Assembly: GCA_021808985.1 (NCBI GenBank)
Contig: JAKBAQ010000057.1
Span: 1 to 12,123, forward strand
Source of the DNA: Pseudomonadota bacterium
GTDB lineage: Bacteria; Pseudomonadota; Alphaproteobacteria; Acetobacterales; Acetobacteraceae
DNA: 12,123 nucleotides
Direction of reading: 5' to 3'
The position numbers and the translations under genes are program-made. This document shows, piece by piece, positions 1-6,585 of this stretch (position 1 is its first letter; each line of letters begins with the position of its first letter). The notes under the pieces are model-generated. The model did not search any database. It saw only the letters and a list, made by a program, of their open reading frames with translations, and was not told the origin of the DNA.

Positions 1-37
1 AAAAATATTAACGATAATTCTTAAAAGTTTTTTGGGG

Positions 38-67
38 TCTGGCCCTTTTTTGCAAAAAAGGGCCAGA
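38..67. repeat. Perfect 30-bp palindrome in repeat copy 1
   Basis: The two halves are exact reverse complements around a central GC step. The arms run TCTGGCCC followed by a T run, and an A run followed by GGGCCAGA. Transcribed from either strand it would make a stable hairpin next to A/T tracts, so it could terminate transcription. The identical palindrome is at 3261-3290. Confidence 0.85.
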
Positions 68-70
68 ATC

Positions 71-100
71 TTGGGGAGCTTTTTATAAAAAGCTCCCCAA
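71..100. repeat. Second perfect 30-bp palindrome in repeat copy 1
   Basis: This exact palindrome is centred on TATA, with arms TTGGGGAGC and GCTCCCCAA around T and A runs. It lies 3 bp from the first palindrome. The identical sequence is at 3228-3257. Confidence 0.85.
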
Positions 101-239
101 ACCCCGCAAAAATTTTTAGTAATTTCAATTTGTTATCAGAGAAAGCGTTTAAAACAGACGCTTAACCAATTATTGTTCCAATTGTCATGAAAATGCCGCA
201 TGGCCGTGCTAGGGTCGCGTGCTAACTTGTGAGGAAACA

Positions 240-653
240 ATGCTGACCCAACCCATGACCAAACAAAAAAAACGCCGCGCCGGCCTGCCGCTGGCGGCGC
301 TGTTCCTATGCCTTGGCCAGGCCCTGCCGGCCATGGCCCAGACCACGGGCACACAAGCGGGCAGCGCTGAGGTTGCCACCGGGGCGAAGCTCTATGCGGC
401 CAATTGCGCCTCCTGCCACCGGGCCGATGGCTCGGGCGGCGTGAAGTTTGGCAGCGCCGTGTCGGCGGACCTGCGCGCGCCGGGACTGGAGACCACCTAT
501 AAATCCAGCGACAAGCTGCTGCTGCGCGCGATTTTGGAAGCCAAGGACGAGGATGGCGACCGGCTGGACCAGCCGATGCCGGCTTGGCAGGGGCGGCTTA
601 GCACCGCGGACGCGCAGGCGATTATCGCCTATCTGAAGACGCTGCATTCATAA
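240..653 (+). CDS. Exported monoheme c-type cytochrome
   Basis: This is a 137-aa protein expected to carry electrons in the periplasm. Residues 1-33 form a signal peptide: a KQKKRR basic stretch, a hydrophobic core (LPLAALFLCLG) and a likely cleavage after AMA. The haem-binding CxxCH is C56-A-S-C59-H60, and M113 in QPMPAW is the probable sixth ligand, as in class I cytochromes c. The fold continues to a C-terminal helix ending YLKTLHS. I chose ATG 240 because GAGGAA lies just upstream. The frame is open from a GTG at 219, and ATG 255 is also possible. The redox partner is unknown, since no oxidase or dehydrogenase gene is adjacent. It converges on the phosphatase gene. Confidence 0.9.
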   Translation: MLTQPMTKQKKRRAGLPLAALFLCLGQALPAMAQTTGTQAGSAEVATGAKLYAANCASCHRADGSGGVKFGSAVSADLRAPGLETTYKSSDKLLLRAILEAKDEDGDRLDQPMPAWQGRLSTADAQAIIAYLKTLHS

Positions 654-663
654 CCAACGCGCC

Positions 664-698
664 AGGCGGATGGGCGGCGAGGCGCTGCCCATCCGCCT
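664..698. terminator. Hairpin between convergent genes, possible bidirectional terminator
   Basis: A perfect 12-bp stem (AGGCGGATGGGC, 664-675, with its complement at 687-698) encloses an 11-nt loop. It sits between the stop of the cytochrome gene and the stop of the oppositely oriented phosphatase gene. There is no T tract, so termination efficiency is uncertain; it may instead stabilise the 3' end of the mRNA. Confidence 0.5.
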
Positions 699-701
699 TG
701 G

Positions 702-1376
702 CTATTCGCGGCGCAGCACCTTGTCGTTGACGAAGCCGGCCAGCGAGTTCGCGTGGAAACGCGCGCGCAGCTCGTCCTCTGAATAATCATCGCGCACCCA
801 GTCCAGAAAGCGCTTGCCCCGCGCCTCGCCCTCGCGCTGGTAGGTGAGGAAGAAGGCATCGAGAATGCCGGTGTTGGCCTGTTTGATATGGCCGAAGCGC
901 AGGGAAAGCTGCTTGAGCGCCGCCGCCGCCGTGCCGCCATCAATGAGCACGAACAGCCCGGCCGCCAGGCCCGCGCGGTCTGCCCCGGATTTGCAGTGGA
1001 CCAGAGCGGGGCCGCGCATGGTCTGGTAAATTTCCGCCAGGCGCAAAATACGGTCCTTGTGCGGTGCGCCGCGGGATTCCATTGGCATGTCGTAGAAATC
1101 CAGCCCCAGGCGCGCCGCCGCCTCGCGCGAGAGCGCATCCGAGCCGTTTTGCGCCCGCCCGCGCAGGTTGATGAGGCTTTTCAGCCCTCGCTTGCGCGTG
1201 AACTGCGCCAGATTGCCCGGCGTGGGGTGGTTGGAGCGGTAGAGCCGCCCGGGCTTCACCGCCGCGAAATTGGTCCAGAGGATGCGCAGCACCGCATGGT
1301 CGATGAAGAGCGCGTCGATCCAGGCATTGCGCCGGCCGGCCTTGGTGGAGAGGTCGCCTTTGAAAATCGTGTTCAT
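702..1376 (-). CDS. Tyrosine/dual-specificity phosphatase family protein
   Basis: This 224-aa protein carries the cysteine phosphatase P-loop HCKSGADRAG, with nucleophile C128 and phosphate-binding R134 fitting the CX5R signature of protein tyrosine and dual-specificity phosphatases. The segment around residues 39-72 (AVKPGRLYRSNHPTPGNL to SLINLRG) is typical of the small bacterial and Siw14-like branch. D96 in FYDMPME is near the usual place of the general acid, but I cannot assign it firmly. No signal peptide or membrane segment is visible. Upstream of ATG 1376 the strand reads AGGGAAGAGGCC, a good ribosome binding site. The substrate could be phosphotyrosine, a phosphoinositide-like lipid or another phosphate ester. 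It diverges from the ABC transporter with 38 bp between starts. Confidence 0.88.
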   Translation of the reverse strand: MNTIFKGDLSTKAGRRNAWIDALFIDHAVLRILWTNFAAVKPGRLYRSNHPTPGNLAQFTRKRGLKSLINLRGRAQNGSDALSREAAARLGLDFYDMPMESRGAPHKDRILRLAEIYQTMRGPALVHCKSGADRAGLAAGLFVLIDGGTAAAALKQLSLRFGHIKQANTGILDAFFLTYQREGEARGKRFLDWVRDDYSEDELRARFHANSLAGFVNDKVLRRE

Positions 1377-1414
1377 GGCCTCTTCCCTAGCCTGATTTGT
1401 GGCGGAGCCAAAAT

Positions 1415-3169
1415 ATGCTTAACCCCACTCCCATGAACCAGCAGAAATCCACCGCCTCGCTCATCCATCGCTTATGGCACGACCATGTGCGCCATTATCG
1501 CTGGCGCATCGTGCTCATCGTGACCGCGACGCTGGTGATGTCTGGCACCACGGCGGCGTATCCGGCGCTGATCAAATGGGCGTTCGACATGTTCTCCCAC
1601 AGGGACCCGCGCATTCTCTACCAGGTGCCGGTGCTGGTGCTGATCATCACCACCATCAAGGGCCTGTCGATGTATTTCCAGTCCGTGCTGACGCAGGACA
1701 TGGTGCTCCAGGTGATCCGGCGGCTGCAGGTGGCGATGTTCCGCCATCTCTCCAACGCCTCCCTGGCCAGGGTGGAGCGCGAGGCGCCGGCGCAGATCGC
1801 GGCGCGCTTCACCACCGATGCCACCGTGATCCGCGACGCCATGGCCCGCGCGGTGAGCGCCGTGGCGGACGCCACCACGCTGGTGGGGCTGGTTGTCACC
1901 ATGATCGTGATCGACTGGAAGCTCAGCCTGATCGCCGCGGTGCTCTACCCGCTGGCGGGGATTCCGGTGCAGAAGATCGGCCAGCGGATGCGCCATGCCT
2001 CGGATGGCATGCAGGGCCAGATGGGCCAGGCGGCGGCCATGCTGAATGAGAGCTTCGCCCAGGCCCGCACCGTGCGCGCCTACGGGCTGGAGGCGCATGA
2101 GCAGAAGCGCGCGGACAAGACCTTCGACCAGCTCTACCACGCGCTGCTGCGCATGACGCAGATCCGCTCCCGGCTGGACCCGATGCTGGAGGTGCTGGGC
2201 GGGCTGGCGGTGGCCATGGTCATCGGCTTCGAGGGCTGGCGCAACGCCACGGGGGGCAATGGCGTCGGCAATTTCATGGGGTTTGTCTCCGCCCTGCTCA
2301 TCGCCAGCCGGCCCTTGCGCGCGCTGGGGACCATGAATTCCTCGATCCAGGAGGGGCTGGCCGGGATGATCCGCGTGTTCGCCATCATCGACGAGCCGGC
2401 CGCCATCGCCGATGCGCCGGGCGCGGTGGCGCTGCCGCCCGGCGCGGGGGAGCTGGTGTTCGAGCATGTGGCCTTCAACTATCCCGATGGCCGGCCGGGC
2501 CTGAAGGATCTGACCTTCAGCGCCGGGGCGGGCAGGATGCTGGCGCTGGTCGGCTCCTCGGGCGCGGGAAAATCCACCGCCCTGGCGCTGATCCCGCGGC
2601 TCTACACGCCCACCGGCGGGCGCATTCTCATCGACGGCGCGGATATCACCGATGTGACCCTGCGCTCGCTGCGCGATGCCATCGCCTATGTGGGGCAGGA
2701 TACGCTGCTTTTTGACGATACGATCTATACCAATATTCTGCTCGGCCGGCCGGACGCCACGGTGGAGGAGGTGCATGCCGCCGCCGCCGCCGCCGCCTGC
2801 GGCTTTGTGGAGGAGATGCCCGACGGCTTCAACACCCGGGTCGGCTTCAACGGCCAGCGGCTCTCGGGCGGGCAGCGCCAGCGTGTGGCCATCGCGCGCG
2901 CCATTTTGCGCAACCCGCGCATCCTGCTGCTCGATGAGGCGACCAGCGCGCTCGACACCGAGAGCGAGGCCGCCGTGCAGGCGGCGCTGACGCATCTGCG
3001 CGCCGGGCGGACCACCATCGTCGTCGCGCACCGGCTCTCAACCGTGCGCGACGCCGACCTGATCGTGGTGATGGCCGACGGCCAGGCCGTTGAAAGCGGC
3101 ACGCATGCCGAGTTGCTGGCTGCCAAGGGCGCGTTCGCCCGGCTGGTGCGCGCGCAGGCGCTGAATTAG
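1415..3169 (+). CDS. MsbA-type ABC transporter, fused membrane and ATPase domains
   Basis: This 584-aa half-transporter should work as a homodimer in the inner membrane. Residues 1-325 form the type I exporter membrane domain with about six helices (for example 33-55, 70-90, 150-182, 258-272). Residues 345-584 form the nucleotide-binding domain: Walker A GSSGAGKS (380-387), Q-loop Q428, signature LSGGQ (483-487), Walker B ILLLDE (503-508) and switch H539. The order and length fit lipid A flippase MsbA and related multidrug or lipid exporters. MsbA itself is plausible but not provable here. ATG 1415 is preferred because CGGAG lies 7 nt upstream; the frame opens at TTG 1397, and ATG 1433 is an alternative. 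A run of seven GCC codons encodes an Ala tract at residues 455-461. Confidence 0.92.
   Translation: MLNPTPMNQQKSTASLIHRLWHDHVRHYRWRIVLIVTATLVMSGTTAAYPALIKWAFDMFSHRDPRILYQVPVLVLIITTIKGLSMYFQSVLTQDMVLQVIRRLQVAMFRHLSNASLARVEREAPAQIAARFTTDATVIRDAMARAVSAVADATTLVGLVVTMIVIDWKLSLIAAVLYPLAGIPVQKIGQRMRHASDGMQGQMGQAAAMLNESFAQARTVRAYGLEAHEQKRADKTFDQLYHALLRMTQIRSRLDPMLEVLGGLAVAMVIGFEGWRNATGGNGVGNFMGFVSALLIASRPLRALGTMNSSIQEGLAGMIRVFAIIDEPAAIADAPGAVALPPGAGELVFEHVAFNYPDGRPGLKDLTFSAGAGRMLALVGSSGAGKSTALALIPRLYTPTGGRILIDGADITDVTLRSLRDAIAYVGQDTLLFDDTIYTNILLGRPDATVEEVHAAAAAAACGFVEEMPDGFNTRVGFNGQRLSGGQRQRVAIARAILRNPRILLLDEATSALDTESEAAVQAALTHLRAGRTTIVVAHRLSTVRDADLIVVMADGQAVESGTHAELLAAKGAFARLVRAQALN
2777..2797 (+). 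repeat. (GCC)7 trinucleotide run inside the ABC transporter gene
   Basis: Seven uninterrupted GCC codons give seven alanines in the ATPase domain, between the Q-loop and the LSGGQ signature. Gain or loss of a unit would keep the frame. Confidence 0.8.
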
Positions 3170-3227
3170 GGCTGTTTTAAACGTTTCTCTTATAATAGAT
3201 TGAAATTATTAAAAATTTTTGCGGGGT

Positions 3228-3257
3228 TTGGGGAGCTTTTTATAAAAAGCTCCCCAA
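3228..3257. terminator. Perfect palindrome in repeat copy 2, probable bidirectional terminator part
   Basis: This is an exact 30-bp palindrome centred on TATA with GGGGAGC/GCTCCCC arms. It lies between the convergent ABC transporter and reductase genes. It has no simple trailing T run on the + strand, so its role as a terminator is inferred from position and stability. Confidence 0.5.
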
Positions 3258-3260
3258 GAT

Positions 3261-3290
3261 TCTGGCCCTTTTTTGCAAAAAAGGGCCAGA
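3261..3290. terminator. Second perfect palindrome in repeat copy 2
   Basis: This is an exact 30-bp palindrome with TCTGGCCC/GGGCCAGA arms and an A/T centre, 3 bp from the previous one. It is flanked by CCCCAAAAAA on the right, which reads TTTTTTGGGG on the other strand. It is a candidate transcription stop for the two converging genes. Confidence 0.5.
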
Positions 3291-3361
3291 CCCCAAAAAA
3301 CTTTTGAGAATTATCCTTAACGTTTTTGCAGAGACGTTTAAAACAACTCTTGGAGCGGCGG

Positions 3362-4408
3362 TTATTCCGGCTTGAAGGGGGCGGGGATGCGCGCGCCGCC
3401 CTGGCGCTCGAACATCCAGCCCGGATATTCCGGCGCCAGCTTGCTGACGGCGTCCAGGCGGGTAATGTCCTCCGGCGAGAGGCGCAGGCTGGTCGCGGCG
3501 AGATTGTCGTCCAGCTGGGCCAGGCTCTTGGCGCCGATGATCACGCTCATGACATGCGGCTTCGCCAGCAGCCAGGCCAGCGCCACCTGCGCGACCGAGA
3601 CGCCGTGCGCCGCGCCGATGGTGCGCATTTCCGCGATGCAGGACCAGGCCCGCTCCTTGTCTACTGGGGGAAAGTCAAAACTCACGCGGCGCGCGCCCTC
3701 GGGCGTTGGCGCGCCGGGGCCGAACTTGCCGGAGAGCAGCCCGCCGGCCAGGGGCGACCATACCATCAGGCCCAGTTTCTCCTCCGTGAGCATGGGCACC
3801 AATTCGCGCTCCAGATCGCGCCCGGCGATCGAGTAATAGGCTTGCAGGGTCTCGAAGCGGGCGTGGCCGCGGGCGTCGCTCACGCCCAGCGCCTTGGCGA
3901 TTTTCCAGGCCGACCAGTTGGAGACGCCGACATAGCGCACCAGCCCCTGGCGGGTGAGGTCATCAAGCGCGCGCAGGGTTTCCTCGACCGGGGTGACGGC
4001 ATCGTTGCCGTGGATCTGGTAGAGGTCGATATGGTCGGTCTGCAGCCGCTCCAGGCTGGCTTGGACGGAATCCATGATGTGGCCGCGCGAGGCGCCGCGA
4101 TCGTTCGGGCCGGGGCCCATTTCGCCGAAAACCTTGGTGGCGATCACCACGTCCTTGCGGGCGACGCCGAGATTCTTCAGGGCCTGGCCGACCAGTTTTT
4201 CCGACTGACCGAAGGAGTAGACATCCGCCGTGTCGATGAAATTAACGCCGGCACCCAGCGCGCGGCTGATGATGCGGTCCACATCCGCCTGGCCGAGCGC
4301 GCCGATGGCCTTCCACATGCCCGCATCGGCATTGCCGCCGAAGGTCATCGCGCCCAGGCAGATTTCGGACACGAACATGCCCGTGCGGCCAAGCTGCTTA
4401 TACTTCAT
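3362..4408 (-). CDS. Aldo/keto reductase
   Basis: This 348-aa NAD(P)H-dependent oxidoreductase has a TIM-barrel fold and is expected in the cytosol. The catalytic tetrad is visible: D59 and Y64 in FIDTADVY, K92 in ATKVFG and H133 in YQIHGND. The start KYKQLGRTGMFVSEICLGAM and the later VRYVGVSNWSAWK and SPLAGGLLSGK are typical of the aryl-alcohol-dehydrogenase-like (YajO/Tas-type) branch. The cofactor-binding end is around VIIGAKSLAQLDDNLAA. Length is normal for that branch. The start is ATG 4408, with AGGAG 7 nt upstream. It follows the sulfotransferase gene on the same strand after 65 bp and may share its transcript. The true substrate cannot be read from the sequence. Confidence 0.93.
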   Translation of the reverse strand: MKYKQLGRTGMFVSEICLGAMTFGGNADAGMWKAIGALGQADVDRIISRALGAGVNFIDTADVYSFGQSEKLVGQALKNLGVARKDVVIATKVFGEMGPGPNDRGASRGHIMDSVQASLERLQTDHIDLYQIHGNDAVTPVEETLRALDDLTRQGLVRYVGVSNWSAWKIAKALGVSDARGHARFETLQAYYSIAGRDLERELVPMLTEEKLGLMVWSPLAGGLLSGKFGPGAPTPEGARRVSFDFPPVDKERAWSCIAEMRTIGAAHGVSVAQVALAWLLAKPHVMSVIIGAKSLAQLDDNLAATSLRLSPEDITRLDAVSKLAPEYPGWMFERQGGARIPAPFKPE

Positions 4409-4473
4409 CCCTGCTCTCCTGTGTTACATGCAGGCTGGACATGGGGACGCCGCCGCGATTTACCAGCCGCGCT

Positions 4474-5241
4474 TCATGCCCCGGCGAGATAGCGCCGCCG
4501 CCATTCATGGTTCAGCGCGCTGGCCTGGCGGGTGATCCGCACCTGGTCGGGCCGGGGGAGCAGCACATCATCGCCCATGGCGGCGGCGATCCGCGCCATC
4601 ACCGGGGCCGGGGTGGCCAGCACTTCCTCATAGGTGATGTGGACCGGCGCGATGCGGTTGGCGGCGAAGAAGGCATAAAACAGGGCGTTGGCCAGCGTGA
4701 TTTTTTCCAGCTCCGTGGCGATGGCGGCGCGCGAATAAACCAGGGCGGCATCCGCCACCATGGGCGCCTGCGCGGAGGTGAAGCGGCCGGTCTGCGCCGC
4801 GACCACGCGCGAGAGCGCCTGACCCAGCCGGTCCTGGCGTTCCATCAGCACGAATTGGGCGCGCGGGCCCAGGGCGTCGAGTATGCCGGCATCGGCCAGC
4901 ATCGCCAGCTGGTCCACCCCCGCCTTGGCGGCGATGTGCCGCGTGGGCGGCAAAAGCTGGGGCAGCATGGCGAAATACGCCGCCAGCGAGCGCAGGCCGC
5001 GCGGCTGGGCATGTTCCAGCACGGTCTGGGCGTTGAAGAACTCCCCCGCCTCGTTGAAGGCGCCGGTGGTGGCCAGCAGATGCGCCAGATAGTTGGAGCC
5101 GCAGCGGTTGGTGAAGCAGAGGAAGAGGAATTTGCCGGGCGGCGGCGGCGCATCCGGGCAGGGGCGCAGCGGGCCGAAGGCCGCCTCCACCGCCGCGCGG
5201 TGCGACGAGGCGAGCGCGCGCAGGGGGGGCGGGATGATCAC
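4474..5241 (-). CDS. Stf0-like sulfotransferase
   Basis: This 255-aa protein probably transfers sulfate from PAPS to an unknown acceptor. The 5'-phosphosulfate loop is FTNRCGSNYLAHLLATTG (residues 43-60), in the position of the TPRSGST-type loop of Stf0 enzymes. The block ERQDRLGQALSRVVAAQTG (134-152) matches the family's 3'-phosphate region, and HITYEEVLATP (201-211) its YEDL block. The C-terminus (RQASALNHEWRRRYLA) also fits the family. No signal peptide is seen. The start is GTG 5241, only 6 nt after the purD stop and without a clear Shine-Dalgarno of its own, so translation is probably coupled to purD. Loop residue C47 replaces the more usual Ser. The acceptor could be a sugar or lipid; known Stf0 acts on trehalose in mycobacteria. 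Confidence 0.85.
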   Translation of the reverse strand: MIIPPPLRALASSHRAAVEAAFGPLRPCPDAPPPPGKFLFLCFTNRCGSNYLAHLLATTGAFNEAGEFFNAQTVLEHAQPRGLRSLAAYFAMLPQLLPPTRHIAAKAGVDQLAMLADAGILDALGPRAQFVLMERQDRLGQALSRVVAAQTGRFTSAQAPMVADAALVYSRAAIATELEKITLANALFYAFFAANRIAPVHITYEEVLATPAPVMARIAAAMGDDVLLPRPDQVRITRQASALNHEWRRRYLAGA

Positions 5242-5247
5242 CCCGGC

Positions 5248-6537
5248 TCAGCCCTTGGCGAGGGCCGCCGCGAAGATGGCGCGCCGCCCGATGTCGCGGC
5301 GGCAGAAGCCGTCATCCCAGTCGATCGTATCAACCGCCGCATAGGCGCGCGCCACGGCCTGCTCCAGGTCGGCGCCGAGCGCGTTCACCGCCAGCACGCG
5401 CCCGCCATTGGCGAGAATCCCGCCCTCGGCGGCCATGGTGCCGGCATGGAACAGCTGCACGCCGGGCAGGGCCGCGGCCTGCTCCAGCCCGAGAATCTCG
5501 CCGCCGGTGGCATAGGCGCCGGGATAACCCTTGGCGCACAGCACCACCGTGGCCGAGGCGCTGGTCTTCCAGCGCAGTTCGGCCCCTTTGAGCGCGCCGT
5601 TGGCGGCGGCGGCCAGGGCTGGCAGCAGGTCGGACTCCAGCAGCGGCAGCAGCGTCTCGCATTCGGGGTCGCCGAAGCGGACGTTGAATTCGATCAGCTT
5701 GGGGCCGTCGGGCTCGAGCATCAGCCCGGCGAACAGAAAGCCGCGGAAGGGCATGCCGCGCTTGGCCATTTCAGCCAAGGCCGGGCGGATGATGCGCGAC
5801 ATCGCCGCTTCGATGATGGCGGGCGGCGCCCAGGGCGGCGGGGAAATGGCGCCCATGCCGCCGGTGTTGGGGCCGGTATCGCCATCGCCCACGCGCTTAT
5901 GGTCGGCGGCGACGCCCAAATAGAGCGCGTCCTGACCGTCGCACAGGGCGAACACGGAAATCTCCTCGCCCTCCAGGCATTGCTCGATGACCACCTTGGC
6001 GCCGGCGGCGCCGTGGACCTTGTCTTCCATGATGGCGGTGAGCGCCTCGTGCGCCTCATCGAGCGTGGCGGCCACCACCACGCCCTTGCCGGCGGCCAGG
6101 CCGTCAGCCTTGATGACGATCGGCGCGCCCGTGGCCTCGATATATTCATGCGCCGCCTCGGCCTGGGTGAAACTGGCCCAGGCGGCGGTGGGGATGCCCG
6201 CCGCATCGGCGATCTCCTTGGTGAATTCCTTGCTGCCCTCAAGCTGCGCGGCCGCCGCGCTGGGGCCGCAGCAGGCGATGCCCGCCGCCGCCAGCGCATC
6301 GGCGATGCCGGCCACCAGCGGCGCTTCGGGCCCTGGGATCACGAGGTCGATCTTGCGCTCCACCGCGAAGGCGACCAGGCCGGCTATGTCAGTTCCGCGC
6401 AGGGGCACGTTTTGCGCGAACGCCGCCGTGCCGGGGTTGCCGGGGGCGATGAAAAGCTCGGTGAGCAGCGGGCTCGCCGCGACAGCCCAGGCCAGCGCAT
6501 GTTCCCGCCCGCCGGAGCCTATGATGAGTACCCGCAT
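5248..6537 (-). CDS. purD: Phosphoribosylamine-glycine ligase (GARS)
   Basis: This enzyme joins glycine to phosphoribosylamine with ATP to make GAR, the second step of purine synthesis, in the cytosol. At 429 aa it is the usual length for a stand-alone GARS. The N domain opens MRVLIIGSGGREHALAW. PGPEAPLVAGIADAL lies at 68-82. The ATP-grasp domain has KADGLAAGKGVVVA (143-156), DHKRVGDGDTGPNTGGMGA (212-230) and the family signature RFGDPECE (287-294). The C-terminal domain covers about 325-429. The start is ATG 6537, preceded by AGAGGGGGG on that strand. It diverges from xseA with 48 bp between starts. The sulfotransferase gene follows after 6 nt. Confidence 0.97.
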   Translation of the reverse strand: MRVLIIGSGGREHALAWAVAASPLLTELFIAPGNPGTAAFAQNVPLRGTDIAGLVAFAVERKIDLVIPGPEAPLVAGIADALAAAGIACCGPSAAAAQLEGSKEFTKEIADAAGIPTAAWASFTQAEAAHEYIEATGAPIVIKADGLAAGKGVVVAATLDEAHEALTAIMEDKVHGAAGAKVVIEQCLEGEEISVFALCDGQDALYLGVAADHKRVGDGDTGPNTGGMGAISPPPWAPPAIIEAAMSRIIRPALAEMAKRGMPFRGFLFAGLMLEPDGPKLIEFNVRFGDPECETLLPLLESDLLPALAAAANGALKGAELRWKTSASATVVLCAKGYPGAYATGGEILGLEQAAALPGVQLFHAGTMAAEGGILANGGRVLAVNALGADLEQAVARAYAAVDTIDWDDGFCRRDIGRRAIFAAALAKG

Positions 6538-6585
6538 GCCAACCCCCCTCTGTTAACGCCGCGCGCTCTATCATACTCTCCGGCC

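Larger units (their letters stand above)
1..156 (+). repeat. MITE-like palindromic repeat, copy 1 (cut by window start)
   Basis: This AT-rich non-coding element contains two perfect 30-bp palindromes (38-67 and 71-100), each with a GC-rich base and an A/T-rich centre. It is the reverse complement of the element at 3173-3345. Positions 23-118 match 3210-3305 with no difference, and over the whole 156 bp I count about eight mismatches and one indel. The right end reads CGTTTAAAACA, matching the terminal inverted repeat of copy 2. The left end lies outside the window. No ORF is credible inside it. The family is not one I can name; it resembles a miniature inverted-repeat element or a large REP-type repeat. 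It stands about 80 bp upstream of the cytochrome c gene. Confidence 0.85.
3173..3345 (-). repeat. MITE-like palindromic repeat, copy 2 (complete, inverted)
   Basis: This 173-bp AT-rich element is inverted relative to 1-156. Its ends form terminal inverted repeats: the left reads TGTTTTAAACGTTTCT, and the complement of the right reads TGTTTTAAACGTCTCT, 15 of 16 identical. Two perfect 30-bp palindromes fill the middle. I find no convincing target-site duplication: the flanks read TTAGGGC on the left and ACTCTTG on the right. It begins 3 nt after the ABC transporter stop and ends 16 nt from the 3' end of the convergent reductase gene. No coding capacity is seen, so any movement would need a transposase supplied in trans. 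Confidence 0.87.

Noticed and set aside
205..224. Repeated CGTGCTA at 205-211 and 218-224 upstream of the cytochrome gene.
   Set aside because: Two 7-mers 13 bp apart could be an operator, but nothing else supports it and no clear promoter boxes accompany it.
1472..3031. A long open frame (519 codons) on the minus strand across the ABC transporter gene.
   Set aside because: Its composition (His, Arg, Gln, Gly) is typical of an antisense shadow of a GC-rich gene. The plus-strand frame has all ABC motifs.
1..3345. The repeat palindromes as a CRISPR array.
   Set aside because: There are only two element copies in opposite orientation 3 kb apart, with no regular spacers and no cas genes.
3326..4492. 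A plus-strand 388-codon frame opposite the aldo/keto reductase.
   Set aside because: It starts inside repeat copy 2 and has no domain. The reverse strand encodes a complete reductase with its catalytic tetrad.
4441..6585. A 715-codon open stretch in frame ahead of xseA.
   Set aside because: It is antisense to the sulfotransferase and purD genes, is Gly/Arg/His/Gln-rich as expected from high-GC shadow frames, and has no recognisable domain. XseA homology begins at 6586.
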